The notes under the pieces were generated by a model. It saw nothing but the letters and a program-made list of their open reading frames with translations, did no database searches and was not told where the DNA came from. A stretch of DNA of 64,000 nucleotides, taken from contig NZ_JAJADR010000006.1 in the NCBI RefSeq assembly GCF_020447265.1, positions 372,001 through 436,000 on the forward strand, given 5' to 3'. This stretch comes from Hymenobacter lucidus (GTDB lineage: Bacteria; Bacteroidota; Bacteroidia; Cytophagales; Hymenobacteraceae). How positions within the stretch are numbered: position 1 is the stretch's first letter; the number at the start of each line of letters is the position of its first letter. This document shows positions 1 through 8,156 of this stretch, one piece after another. Made by a program: the position numbers and the translations under genes.

Positions 1-81
1 AAGATTTTGTGGACGATTTTCAAGTATTTGTAGTTCGTCCGGCTTGCCTGTGTTGATTCGTATTCTGCTTCTCCGCCCCCG

Positions 82-1560
82 ATGAAAGAACTGGAAATTT
101 TGCTTCTGGTTCTCTACGGCCTGTGCCTCGCCTTTATTCTGGGCTTCAGCCTCACCCAGCTCCACCTCACGCGCCTGGCCCGCCGCGCCTACCGGCAACC
201 GGGCCGGCCCCTGCCGCCCGCCCCGGCGCAGTGGCCCCGCGTGACGGTACAGTTGCCCATCTACAACGAACTCTACGTAGTGGAGCGCATCATTACGGCC
301 GCCGCCGGGCTCGACTACCCCGCCGACCGGCTCCACATTCAGGTGCTCGACGATTCGACCGACGAAACCGTGGCCCTGGCCGCCGCGCGGGTGGCACACT
401 TCCGGGCCCTGGGCCTCCGCATCGACCATGTGCGGCGGCCTACCCGGCAGGGCTACAAAGCCGGGGCCCTGGCCCACGGCCTGCTCGAAACCGACGGCGA
501 GTTTATTGCCATCTTCGACGCCGACTTCGTGCCCGAACCCGATTTTCTGCGTTGCACCGTGCCGCACTTCACCGCGCCGGAAATCGGAGTGGTGCAAACC
601 CGCTGGACCCATCTGAACGAGGATGATTCGCTGCTCACCCAGCTGCAGGCGTTTGGGCTGAATGCGCATTTTCTCATCGAGCAGGTGGGGCGCAACGCGG
701 GCGGGCATTTCATCAACTTCAACGGCACCGGAGGCGTGTGGCGGCGCCGCTGCATCGAGGATGCCGGGGGCTGGCACGCCGATACGCTCACCGAAGACCT
801 CGACCTGAGCTACCGGGCCCAGCTGCGCAACTGGCAGTTTGTGTACCTGCCCCGGGTGCAGGCGCCCGCCGAGCTGCCCGCCGCCCTCGACGCGCTGAAG
901 TCGCAGCAGTTCCGGTGGACCAAGGGCGCGGCCGAAACTGCCCGCAAACACCTGGGACACGTGCTGCGCTCGGGGCACAAGGGCAGTACCAAGCTCCACG
1001 CGGCCTTTCACCTACTCAATAGCACCGTGTTCGTAGCCATTCTGCTGATGGCCGTGCTGAGCGTGCCGTTGGTGTTTATCCGGGAATACGTGCCGGAATT
1101 TAAGCCCGTGTTTCGGCTGGCATCGGTGTGCATCCTGGGCTTTTTGCCCCTCACCTACTACTTCTACACCGCTTGGCGGCACGACAACCCGACGGCGGCC
1201 CGTCTGCGCTTCGTGCCGCGCTTTGTGCTGTTCCTGGCCGTGTCGATGGGGCTTTCTTTGCACAATACCCGGGCCGTGCTGGCTGGGCTGGCGCGGCAGC
1301 CCACAGCCTTCATCCGGACGCCCAAGATGGGCCTGGCGCGGCGGCAGAGCGGCTGGCGCACTCACCGCTACCGCACCGGCAGCTTCGACGGCCTCACGGT
1401 GCTGGAGGGCTTGCTCACGCTGTATTTTCTGTTTGGACTCGGCACCGGGGTGTACTTCGGCAACTACGGCCTGCTGCCTTTCCACGGCCTGCTCACGGTG
1501 GGTTTTGGCCTCGTGTTCTACTACTCGCTGCGGCATTCCCGCGCCTCGGCTAGCGCATGA
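82..1560 (+). CDS. Membrane glycosyltransferase, family GT2 (cellulose-synthase-like)
   Basis: The 492-residue protein has an N-terminal membrane helix (about 5-25), a cytoplasmic GT-A catalytic domain (about 50-290) and three to four C-terminal membrane segments. The catalytic motifs of processive GT2 enzymes are visible: DDS at 90-92, DAD at 146-148, TED at 237-239 and QQFRW at 275-279. Such enzymes transfer a sugar from a nucleotide sugar to a growing glycan or lipid acceptor at the inner membrane. The substrate cannot be read from the sequence. The stop codon overlaps the start of the next glycosyltransferase by 4 bp, so the two are probably translationally coupled. It is too large for the small transferase 2 often linked to ArsS. 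Confidence 0.9.
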   Translation: MKELEILLLVLYGLCLAFILGFSLTQLHLTRLARRAYRQPGRPLPPAPAQWPRVTVQLPIYNELYVVERIITAAAGLDYPADRLHIQVLDDSTDETVALAAARVAHFRALGLRIDHVRRPTRQGYKAGALAHGLLETDGEFIAIFDADFVPEPDFLRCTVPHFTAPEIGVVQTRWTHLNEDDSLLTQLQAFGLNAHFLIEQVGRNAGGHFINFNGTGGVWRRRCIEDAGGWHADTLTEDLDLSYRAQLRNWQFVYLPRVQAPAELPAALDALKSQQFRWTKGAAETARKHLGHVLRSGHKGSTKLHAAFHLLNSTVFVAILLMAVLSVPLVFIREYVPEFKPVFRLASVCILGFLPLTYYFYTAWRHDNPTAARLRFVPRFVLFLAVSMGLSLHNTRAVLAGLARQPTAFIRTPKMGLARRQSGWRTHRYRTGSFDGLTVLEGLLTLYFLFGLGTGVYFGNYGLLPFHGLLTVGFGLVFYYSLRHSRASASA

Positions 1561-2894
1561 AGCCGCGCCTTGCCGCTGGTCAGTGGGTTGCCGTGGGGGG
1601 CAGCCTCGTAGCGTATGGGCTGCTGGCCTACGCTACGCCGCGCCAGCACTTCGGGCAGCTGCTGGCCCTCTACACGCTGGCATTTGGCTGCTACGCTTGG
1701 CTGCTGTGGCGGCCCCTGGCGTTGCGCTACGGCCTGCTGCTGGCCCTGGCGAGCCGCTTGCTGTGGCTGCCGGCCGTGCCCGCCCTGTCCGATGACTACT
1801 TCCGCTTCCGGTGGGACGGGCACTTAGTAGCAACTGGGCAAAGTCCTTATCAATACCGCCCCGAGGAAATCCGGTTTCGCCTCGAACCCTCAACCGCGCC
1901 CGAGGACCGGGCGTTGCTGCGACTATATCCCCGGCTGAATTCGCCCCACTACCACTCCGTGTATCCGCCCGTGTGCCAGGCGGTTTTTGGCGCGGTCAGC
2001 TGGATTTTTCCGAACAGTGAGCGGGGCTTCGTTATTGTACTGCGGCTGGTGCTGCTGGCGGCCGAAGTGGCTACGGCGGTGCTACTGCTGCTGCTGCTAC
2101 GCCATTTTCAGCGGCCCGGCAGGCAGGCGTTGCGGTATCTGCTCAATCCCCTGGTTATCGTCGAGCTTACCGGCAATCTGCACTTTGAAGCCCTGATGCT
2201 CTGCGGGTTGCTGGCCGCCATCTGGGCGCTGGCGCGGCAAAGCCGGACCACGGCGGGTGCGTTACTGGCCGGCGCTGTTGCCACCAAGCTACTGCCGCTG
2301 CTAGTGCTGCCGCTGCTTGTCCGGCGACTGGGGTGGCGGCCGTGGCTGCTGCTGGTCGCTACCGTGGTGGTGGTGCTGGCCGTACTGTTCGCGCCGTTTT
2401 TGTCGGCGCCGCTGGTGGCTAATGTGGGCCGCAGCCTCGACTTATATTTCCACAAGTTCGAGTTCAACGCCAGCTTCTACTACCTGTTGCGGGCCGGGGG
2501 CTACTATCTCACGGGCTACAACCAGATTGCCCGCCTCGGGACCTGGTTGGGCGCGGCCATGGTGGTGTGGGTGCTGGCCGTGGCCGCCCGCGAAAAGCAG
2601 CCCACCTTGGCCTCTTTGCCCCAAACGCTGCTGGTGCTGCTCACCGGTTATCTGGCCCTGGCTACCACCGTGCATCCCTGGTACCTGACGACACTAGTGG
2701 CGCTGAGCGTATTTTCCCGTTTCCGCTACGCCCTGGTGTGGTCGGCCCTGGTGCCGCTATCCTATGCGGCCTACCAAACCACGGCTTACCGGGAAAACCT
2801 CTGGCTAGTGGCCCTGGAATACGGCGTGGTAGCCGCGGTGCTGATTTGGGAGTTGCTGGCCACGCGCCGACAGTCGGCGGCCGGGCCGGCCTAG
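1557..2894 (+). CDS. Polytopic GT-C type glycosyltransferase (GT87/DUF2029-like)
   Basis: This 445-residue protein is almost entirely hydrophobic, with roughly ten membrane helices. The first outer loop carries SDDYFRFRWDG (about 78-88), the acidic pair expected of GT-C enzymes that use polyprenyl-phosphate sugars, followed by a YPP motif. Family resemblance is to polyprenol-phosphate-mannose-type transferases, but the donor is not established. The ATG overlaps the TGA of the preceding GT2 gene (ATGA), so the two form an operon. It may extend or modify a lipid-linked glycan made by the upstream enzyme. Its stop overlaps the stop of the convergent lipoprotein gene by 4 bp. Confidence 0.8.
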   Translation: MKPRLAAGQWVAVGGSLVAYGLLAYATPRQHFGQLLALYTLAFGCYAWLLWRPLALRYGLLLALASRLLWLPAVPALSDDYFRFRWDGHLVATGQSPYQYRPEEIRFRLEPSTAPEDRALLRLYPRLNSPHYHSVYPPVCQAVFGAVSWIFPNSERGFVIVLRLVLLAAEVATAVLLLLLLRHFQRPGRQALRYLLNPLVIVELTGNLHFEALMLCGLLAAIWALARQSRTTAGALLAGAVATKLLPLLVLPLLVRRLGWRPWLLLVATVVVVLAVLFAPFLSAPLVANVGRSLDLYFHKFEFNASFYYLLRAGGYYLTGYNQIARLGTWLGAAMVVWVLAVAAREKQPTLASLPQTLLVLLTGYLALATTVHPWYLTTLVALSVFSRFRYALVWSALVPLSYAAYQTTAYRENLWLVALEYGVVAAVLIWELLATRRQSAAGPA

Positions 2895-3799
2895 TGCGTC
2901 CAGTAGGCGTAGCGGCGCACTTGCTTTAGCTGCAGCGTGCGGCCGTCCCAGGTGGTTTGGCGCAGCAGCACATTGGGGTACTCGCGGTCAAACCAGTATA
3001 TGTTCTGCTTCTCCTTATCAAGCTGCACACTCACTCGCCAGGCGGGCCGGGTAGTTTCCGCCGCGGTAGCCTCAGCTACCTGCACCTGGGCCTGGTAGCT
3101 CACGGGCGCTTTGGCCTGACTGGTTTGCTGTAGCTCAAAAATGTTCGTTGAGAACGAAGGCCGGGCCTCGAAGCGCAGGGCCCGCAGCGTGTAGGGCAGT
3201 GCGTCCTCAAACAGCGCGTTGCGGCGCAGCTGCCGCTGCCCGGCCCCCTGCCCGTCCCAGTACGAGTTGTAGACTTCGGTGTACTGCTCCCCGTCGTCGG
3301 TAATGGCCTTGAACGTGGTGCCGCACCATTCCTGGGACGACGTAGTGAGCTTGTGCAAAGCCACGGGCTGGTCGCGCCGGAAAAACAGCGAGGTTAGGAA
3401 GTGGTACGGGTACTGGTCGGTGGGAATGCGGCAAAACTGGTTGACTTTCAGCACCGGAAACTCGTCAGGTCGCTCGTAGGCATCGGTCTTGACGTTGAAT
3501 TCCTGGTTGAATTCCTCCTTCACCGTTATCTGAGTGAGCTCAAACCGGCGCATTTTCTTGTAGATAACCCGCTCGGCCTCGTAGGTAGCTACTTCCGCCA
3601 AGCCGTCTTCCCAGAGCTTGTCCATAGCCCACTCGGGGTTGAAATGGACATTTAAAGCACTCAGCGCGTTGGGAAACTGTATGAGCCTGCTGGTCGCCGG
3701 CTGCCGGTCTGCATCCTGCCCCGAACACCCCTGAAACAGTAGCAGCACGCTTATCGAGGTCAGCAGGGCAGGAAATATTCTTCGGCGGGATACGGGCAT
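2891..3799 (-). CDS. Lipoprotein of the Bacteroidota SSQEWCG family, function unknown
   Basis: The 302-residue product starts with a signal peptide ending in a lipobox (LLFQGC), so it should be a lipoprotein. The middle holds a conserved block with YPYHFL followed by SSQEWCG. I associate this block with a Bacteroidota family that databases sometimes label septum formation inhibitor Maf. It shows no similarity to true Maf nucleotide pyrophosphatases, so that name should not be carried over. The role is unknown. It is convergent with the glycosyltransferase pair (4-bp tail overlap) and lies downstream of the arsenosugar-type genes on the same strand, 62 bp after the DUF2064 gene. Confidence 0.75.
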   Translation of the reverse strand: MPVSRRRIFPALLTSISVLLLFQGCSGQDADRQPATSRLIQFPNALSALNVHFNPEWAMDKLWEDGLAEVATYEAERVIYKKMRRFELTQITVKEEFNQEFNVKTDAYERPDEFPVLKVNQFCRIPTDQYPYHFLTSLFFRRDQPVALHKLTTSSQEWCGTTFKAITDDGEQYTEVYNSYWDGQGAGQRQLRRNALFEDALPYTLRALRFEARPSFSTNIFELQQTSQAKAPVSYQAQVQVAEATAAETTRPAWRVSVQLDKEKQNIYWFDREYPNVLLRQTTWDGRTLQLKQVRRYAYWTH

Positions 3800-3861
3800 G
3801 GTTTGGGATAAGGGAAGCGCTAAAGTACGCCCAATTGCCAGTCGAATTTCCCTTTCCTTGG

Positions 3862-4455
3862 CTACCGGCCCTGCTGCCAGGCCCGCAAGTCCTGCTCCGT
3901 ATCAATATCGCGCAGCTCAGGCAGTTGGTATACGTGCAGCTGCAGCTGCCGGGCATCGGCCAGCAGCTCGGCCAGCACCGAGTTGGTACTCCAGGTTTTA
4001 TCCCGAAAAAAAGCGGGCTGTAGCACCTTCATTCCCAACAGGTAATACCCGCCATCGGCGGCCGGGCCCACTACCACATCGTGGCTGAGCAGCGCGGCAA
4101 AAGCTTGACTGAGGTGCTCCGTGGCCAGATCGGGGCAGTCGGTGCCGATGATAATGGCGGCCGTGGCGCCCTGGGCAAAGCTGTGGGCAAAGGCACCCTG
4201 CATTCGGGCACCCAGGTCGGCACCGGCTTGCAGCTGGCGGGCATAGCCGGGCCAGAACTCCGGGGCAGCTCCGGTTTTATCCTCAGCCAGCCACACGGTT
4301 TTGTGGGCGGGCAGCGCGGCCGTTACGGCGTGGGTATGGTCCAGCAACTCTTCGTAAACCGCCAGCGCGGCCTGGTCGCCAATCGTGCGGGCCAAGCGCG
4401 TTTTGACGCGGCCCAGTTCGGGGTAGCGGGCAAATACCAGGAGGTGTTGATTCAC
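3862..4455 (-). CDS. TIGR04282/DUF2064 arsenosugar-type glycosyltransferase
   Basis: The protein of about 197 residues has the family features: an N-terminal LLVFARYP segment, VKTRLA a few residues later, IIIGTDCPDL in the centre and PAADGGYYLLG further on. These give the GT-A-like fold of the DUF2064 transferases linked to radical SAM protein ArsS (rSAM/selenodomain-associated transferase 1). A GTG at 4455 places the first strand at the normal N-terminus. The only upstream alternative is TTG at 4491. It is the last gene of the set ArsS, rhodanese, transferase. The proposed role is sugar transfer or activation in arsenosugar formation, known from family association only. Confidence 0.85.
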   Translation of the reverse strand: MNQHLLVFARYPELGRVKTRLARTIGDQAALAVYEELLDHTHAVTAALPAHKTVWLAEDKTGAAPEFWPGYARQLQAGADLGARMQGAFAHSFAQGATAAIIIGTDCPDLATEHLSQAFAALLSHDVVVGPAADGGYYLLGMKVLQPAFFRDKTWSTNSVLAELLADARQLQLHVYQLPELRDIDTEQDLRAWQQGR

Positions 4456-4494
4456 AGCGCAGCGCGGTTGACGGCCCGCCGGCCGGTTCAAAGG

Positions 4495-5013
4495 TTACTC
4501 GTATACCTTCGTGCCGCGCGTCAGCCAGGGGCTCCACAGGGCCGAATAGGGGTGCACGTTCGGGGTGAGGCCCTGGGCGTTGTACACCGGTCGGCCCTCA
4601 TTCACCCACTGAAAAATACCACCGTACAGATTGCGCACGTGCTTGAAGCCCAGCGACTGCAGCCGCTCACCCACCCGCTCACTGCGGGCCCCCACCGAAC
4701 AATACACCACTACTGGCCGGTCGCGAGGCACGTCGGCGAAGGTGGCTTTTTCGTATTCGTCGAAGTTCACGAACCGGGCCCCGCGCAGGTGGCTCACCTT
4801 GAACTCAGCCGGCGTGCGGGTATCGAGCAGCAGCACTGCATTGGGTGTTTTGCTCAGTTCCCGGGCCAGGGCCGCGGGCCGGACGGTGTGCACCGTCTTA
4901 TGATACAGTGTGCTGAGCAGTTGGTCGTAGGCCGGGTTGTTGCCGGTCTGGGCATTCGTGCCGCAAGCTGCCAGGGCCGGCAGCCACAACACCAGAAAAG
5001 CCAGTCGTTTCAT
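4495..5013 (-). CDS. Rhodanese-domain lipoprotein
   Basis: The 172-residue protein begins with a signal peptide and lipobox (LPALAAC, Cys about 17), so it is predicted to sit in the envelope. A single rhodanese domain fills residues 45-150, with LLLDTRTPAEF near its start and the active-site loop YCSVGARS, which keeps the catalytic cysteine. Rhodaneses move sulfur or bind oxyanions. Similar lipoproteins occur in Bacteroidota arsenosugar clusters. It starts 15 bp after the ArsS stop and is followed 39 bp later by the DUF2064 transferase, so an operon is very likely. The actual acceptor is unknown. Confidence 0.85.
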   Translation of the reverse strand: MKRLAFLVLWLPALAACGTNAQTGNNPAYDQLLSTLYHKTVHTVRPAALARELSKTPNAVLLLDTRTPAEFKVSHLRGARFVNFDEYEKATFADVPRDRPVVVYCSVGARSERVGERLQSLGFKHVRNLYGGIFQWVNEGRPVYNAQGLTPNVHPYSALWSPWLTRGTKVYE

Positions 5014-5028
5014 CTTCTTTCCCAGAAG

Positions 5029-6078
5029 TTAGGTGGTTGCGCCGCCGCAGCTGGAGCCCGCCCCGGCCGTGCAGCCGTAGCAGTGCTGATTCACTACGAT
5101 GGCGCGGCCGTTCAGCGTTTCCAGGTTGAAGTCGCGAATGTGCTGCGGGGCCCGGCCTTCCACCAGCAGGTCGAGCTGTTGGTTGAAGTCACAGTCGTAG
5201 AGTTGCCCGTCCCAGCCGACGGACAGCGTGCTGCGGCACATCACATTGGCCGCCGCCACGGGGTTGTAGGCCTGCACCAGCTTGTCCATGTACGACTCGT
5301 AGTTGCCGCTTTCCAGCAAATACTCCAGAAACCGGCTGATGGGCAAGTTAGTAATGGTCAGCAAGTTGTTGAACACCACGCCATGCTCCCGCAGCAGGCG
5401 CTGCTTGAAGTCGCGCTCCAGCCCAGCCTGGCTGCCCGGCAGAAAAGCCCCCGACGGGTTGTAGACCAGATCCAGGGACAAGCCAGTGCCTTCTACGCCA
5501 TAGCCGGCCTCGTTCAGCATCCGCAGGGCCTTGATGGAGCGGCCGAATACGCCTTCCCCGCGCTGGGCATCGGTGCGCACGGCTGAGAAGTGCGGCAGCG
5601 ACGATACGACCCGCACCCGGTGCCGGGCAAAGAACTCGGGCAGGTCGTGGTACTTCGGGTTGGCCACGATGATAGTCAGGTTACAGCGCACGATGACCTC
5701 CCGGCCCAGGGCCGAAATCTGCTCCACAAACCAGCGAAAGTCCGGGTTCATTTCCGGCGCGCCGCCCGTGAGGTCCACTACCGCAATATCCGTCCGGGCC
5801 AGCGCATCGAGGCAAAGCTGCATGGTAGCGCGGGTCATAATTTCGGTGCGGTCAGGGCCGGCATCTACGTGGCAGTGGCGGCAGGTCTGGTTGCACATCT
5901 TGCCCACGTTCACCTGCATTACCGTGATGCCCGTGGGCCGCAACGGCAGCAAACCCGCTTCCCGCAGGCGCATGGCAAACAGCGGCTGGTGCGCACCTTC
6001 CACCTCGGCCTGGGTAAGCACGGTGAGCTGGTAGCCGGTATCGGCCAATGGGTGGTGTTGCGCGTGAAGACTCTTCAT
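5029..6078 (-). CDS. arsS: Arsenosugar biosynthesis radical SAM protein ArsS
   Basis: The 349-residue protein has the radical SAM [4Fe-4S] motif CNQTCRHC (CX3CX2C) near residue 62 and a cysteine-rich C-terminus ending HCYGCTAGAGSSCGG. This is the layout of ArsS (TIGR04167), which is thought to join the 5'-deoxyadenosyl group of SAM to a methylated arsenical on the way to arsenosugars. Some relatives carry selenocysteine near the C-terminus. Here the matching residues are ordinary cysteines. The gene is followed by the rhodanese and DUF2064 transferase genes. No arsenite methyltransferase (ArsM) lies in the window, so the substrate source must be elsewhere. Confidence 0.92.
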   Translation of the reverse strand: MKSLHAQHHPLADTGYQLTVLTQAEVEGAHQPLFAMRLREAGLLPLRPTGITVMQVNVGKMCNQTCRHCHVDAGPDRTEIMTRATMQLCLDALARTDIAVVDLTGGAPEMNPDFRWFVEQISALGREVIVRCNLTIIVANPKYHDLPEFFARHRVRVVSSLPHFSAVRTDAQRGEGVFGRSIKALRMLNEAGYGVEGTGLSLDLVYNPSGAFLPGSQAGLERDFKQRLLREHGVVFNNLLTITNLPISRFLEYLLESGNYESYMDKLVQAYNPVAAANVMCRSTLSVGWDGQLYDCDFNQQLDLLVEGRAPQHIRDFNLETLNGRAIVVNQHCYGCTAGAGSSCGGATT

Positions 6079-6191
6079 TCCTTAATGTGCTGATGTGGCA
6101 AGGTGCTGATGTGTTAATGTTCTTGGATTAATGGACGTTCAAAACCAACTGGCTGGTTTGGTTCTTCCCCTGGCTTCAGCACATTTCCACA

Positions 6192-6530
6192 TTACATACT
6201 CAATTCCTTGGCCTTGTTCATCATCTGCACGCCGTGCACTAGGGCGGCACCGCCCTTGATGGCAGCGGCTACGTGCACGGCTTCCATCATCTGGGCTTCG
6301 TCGGCACCTTTTTGCAGCGAGTCGGTGGTGTAGGCATCGATGCAGTAGGGGCACTGCACGGCGTGGGCCACAGCCAGGGCAATGAGGGACTTTTCGCGCT
6401 CGGTCAGGGCGCCCTCCTTGAATACCTCGCCGTAGTAGTCGAAGAACTTGCGGCCCATTTCGGGCTGCCAGTCGGAGATGTTACCAAATTTGGCCAAGTC
6501 GGCGGGGTTGTAGTAAGTTGACTTTTCCAT
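6192..6530 (-). CDS. Arsenosugar-associated peroxidase-like CMD-family protein
   Basis: The 112-residue protein is a carboxymuconolactone decarboxylase/AhpD-like fold. It has the redox pair CPYC (about 58-61) and the helix ALAVAHAVQ just before it. In AhpD a histidine follows the CxxC by a few residues. Here the matching stretch is IDAYTTD, with tyrosine. This variant is typical of the short proteins found next to arsS, which are assumed to protect against or use peroxides or thiols. It is upstream of arsS on the same strand, separated by a 113-bp gap with phrase-like repeats, so it may form the head of the operon. Confidence 0.85.
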   Translation of the reverse strand: MEKSTYYNPADLAKFGNISDWQPEMGRKFFDYYGEVFKEGALTEREKSLIALAVAHAVQCPYCIDAYTTDSLQKGADEAQMMEAVHVAAAIKGGAALVHGVQMMNKAKELSM

Positions 6531-6628
6531 GCGTGGGAATAGATAAAACGGGCTCTAATGGCTCGTGGTGACAGAAAAACACAATACGGCCGAAGCTTGC
6601 AGGCTCAACCGTCAATCAAAAGCAACGC

Positions 6629-7168
6629 TTAACGCTGACGCACCCGAATGATGACGCTATCCTCGTTTTCACTGGTCAGCGGGGTTACTTCTATTTCCTC
6701 GGCTTCGTCGAAGTAAGTGGCCAGGCCCCGGATGATACCCACGGCCAACGCCCCCATCCGCCGCTCCGACTCGTAGCGCACCTCCAACTCCTTAGCCGCC
6801 ACGCGCGTGACGTGCAGCACGGGGGGCCGGGTGCCCGGAGCATCGCGCCTTACGGCACCGTGCATGGCCTCTTCGGTGTTTTCAATCATTTCGAGCGTGC
6901 CCCAGTCGGGCTGCACGTAGCGCTTGTACACCAGCATAAGATCGGGCACTAGAAACTCCCCGAACTTTTCTTGCAGCTGCTCGGCCGGAATACCGGTCAT
7001 TTCGGCGGCCTGCCCTACCAAGGCGTACATCTGCTCGTCGGGGTACACTTGCATCATCCCGAAATCGGCGCTGGGCAGGCCGGCGCCTTCTACCAGCTTC
7101 AGCCAGGTACTGTGGTCGTATTGCGTCTGAACGAAGCGCTTGAGCAGATTAATAATGGAACCGTGCAC
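6629..7168 (-). CDS. H-NOX (HNOB) heme nitric-oxide-binding protein
   Basis: The 179-residue protein is a stand-alone H-NOX domain. It has the proximal heme ligand at His103 (EEAMHGAV), the TRPP segment after it and the heme-propionate motif YxSxR at Tyr132, Ser134 and Arg136. Each is one residue off the numbering of the Thermoanaerobacter protein. The position of the oxygen-stabilising distal tyrosine is Leu141, so this should be an NO sensor that excludes O2. The start codon is GTG, fixed by the family N-terminus (MHGSIIN for MKGxxxN). Usual partners (histidine kinase, cyclase, MCP) are not adjacent. The neighbours are the CMD gene and the anti-sigma gene. Confidence 0.9.
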   Translation of the reverse strand: MHGSIINLLKRFVQTQYDHSTWLKLVEGAGLPSADFGMMQVYPDEQMYALVGQAAEMTGIPAEQLQEKFGEFLVPDLMLVYKRYVQPDWGTLEMIENTEEAMHGAVRRDAPGTRPPVLHVTRVAAKELEVRYESERRMGALAVGIIRGLATYFDEAEEIEVTPLTSENEDSVIIRVRQR

Positions 7169-7305
7169 GGAATGGGCGGAAAAGATACTGGCACTACTAC
7201 AATCAGAACAGCGGGAAAGTTACCGTCGTCAGGTTGTGGCAGTGCCAGTCAGGCAGCATAAACCGTATCCATTGGCTTTTATCCGGTTAGGATAATTGCC
7301 GGAAA

Positions 7306-8154
7306 CTAGAATTTACCCAGCACAGTCATCGTTTCCATCGTGGGGTTTTCGCTGCCCCCGGCAGGTTCTACCGTCATGGCAAAGGCCTCGGCGTTGGCAA
7401 TGTTCTTCATCTGCTGCAGACTGTCGCCGGCAGTAGTGGCGGCGGCCAGCATGCCCGCGTCCACGGGCTTGCCTTTGTCCATGGCCCAGAGCTGGTATTG
7501 CTTGCCCTCGGGCAGGGTGGGCAGGTTGCGTACGTCCACATACACGGCTTTGGTAGCCTTATTATAGAGTACGCGGGCTTTGGCCTCGGGTGCTACCGGT
7601 GTGCCGGCCAGCTCCACGGCGTTGAACTGCTCACTGCGCAGCACGGCCAGCTCCTGGGTGCGGGTGTCGAGGCGCTTTTCCACAGCCTGCATTGTCGAAG
7701 CCACCCGGGACTGGTCGGCCTGCAGGGCCACCAGCTGGGTTTCGCTGCTCTGCCAGCGGTTGTAGAGAATCAGGTTGGCCGCGGCACTTAGCACCAGCAA
7801 AGCCACCGAAGCAGCCATCAGCCAGTTGAAACCGGCTGCTTCTGCTTCCCCGGGCTGGGCCGAGGCGATAGAACGCACCACGGGCTCAGCGGCAACGGCT
7901 ACCGGCGCGGCAGCCTCGGGCTGCCGGATAGCGGCTTGGAAGCCCGCCAGCACCCGCTCACGCATCCCGGCGGGCGGGTTTTGCGTATGCGCCTGAGCAT
8001 AGCTTTCCAGCCCTTGCTGGATAAGGTCGAGTTCTTGCTGCACAGCCGGGTATTCGGCCGCGTAGCGTTCCACTTCGGCGCGCTGCGCCGCATCGAGCAC
8101 GCCCAGGGCGTACTCTTCCAAAATACCGGATTCGATGTATTCCTGAATGTTCAC
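7306..8154 (-). CDS. Anti-sigma factor, RskA family
   Basis: The 282-residue protein has an N-terminal zinc-less anti-sigma domain (about 1-90, beginning with IESGILEEYALG), one membrane helix at about 110-130 (LMAASVALLVLSA), a coiled-coil stretch and a C-terminal RskA domain (about 170-282, with YQLWAMDKGKPVDAG). RskA proteins hold an extracytoplasmic sigma factor at the membrane until proteolysis releases it. The GTG start lies 2 bp after the stop of the sigma gene, so the two are co-transcribed and probably co-translated. The signal sensed is unknown. Confidence 0.9.
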   Translation of the reverse strand: MNIQEYIESGILEEYALGVLDAAQRAEVERYAAEYPAVQQELDLIQQGLESYAQAHTQNPPAGMRERVLAGFQAAIRQPEAAAPVAVAAEPVVRSIASAQPGEAEAAGFNWLMAASVALLVLSAAANLILYNRWQSSETQLVALQADQSRVASTMQAVEKRLDTRTQELAVLRSEQFNAVELAGTPVAPEAKARVLYNKATKAVYVDVRNLPTLPEGKQYQLWAMDKGKPVDAGMLAAATTAGDSLQQMKNIANAEAFAMTVEPAGGSENPTMETMTVLGKF

Positions 8155-8156
8155 GG

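Noticed and set aside
4081..5586. Long plus-strand open frame of about 500 codons
   Set aside because: It is antisense to the DUF2064, rhodanese and ArsS genes, which have clear family motifs. High-GC third positions leave the opposite strand open.
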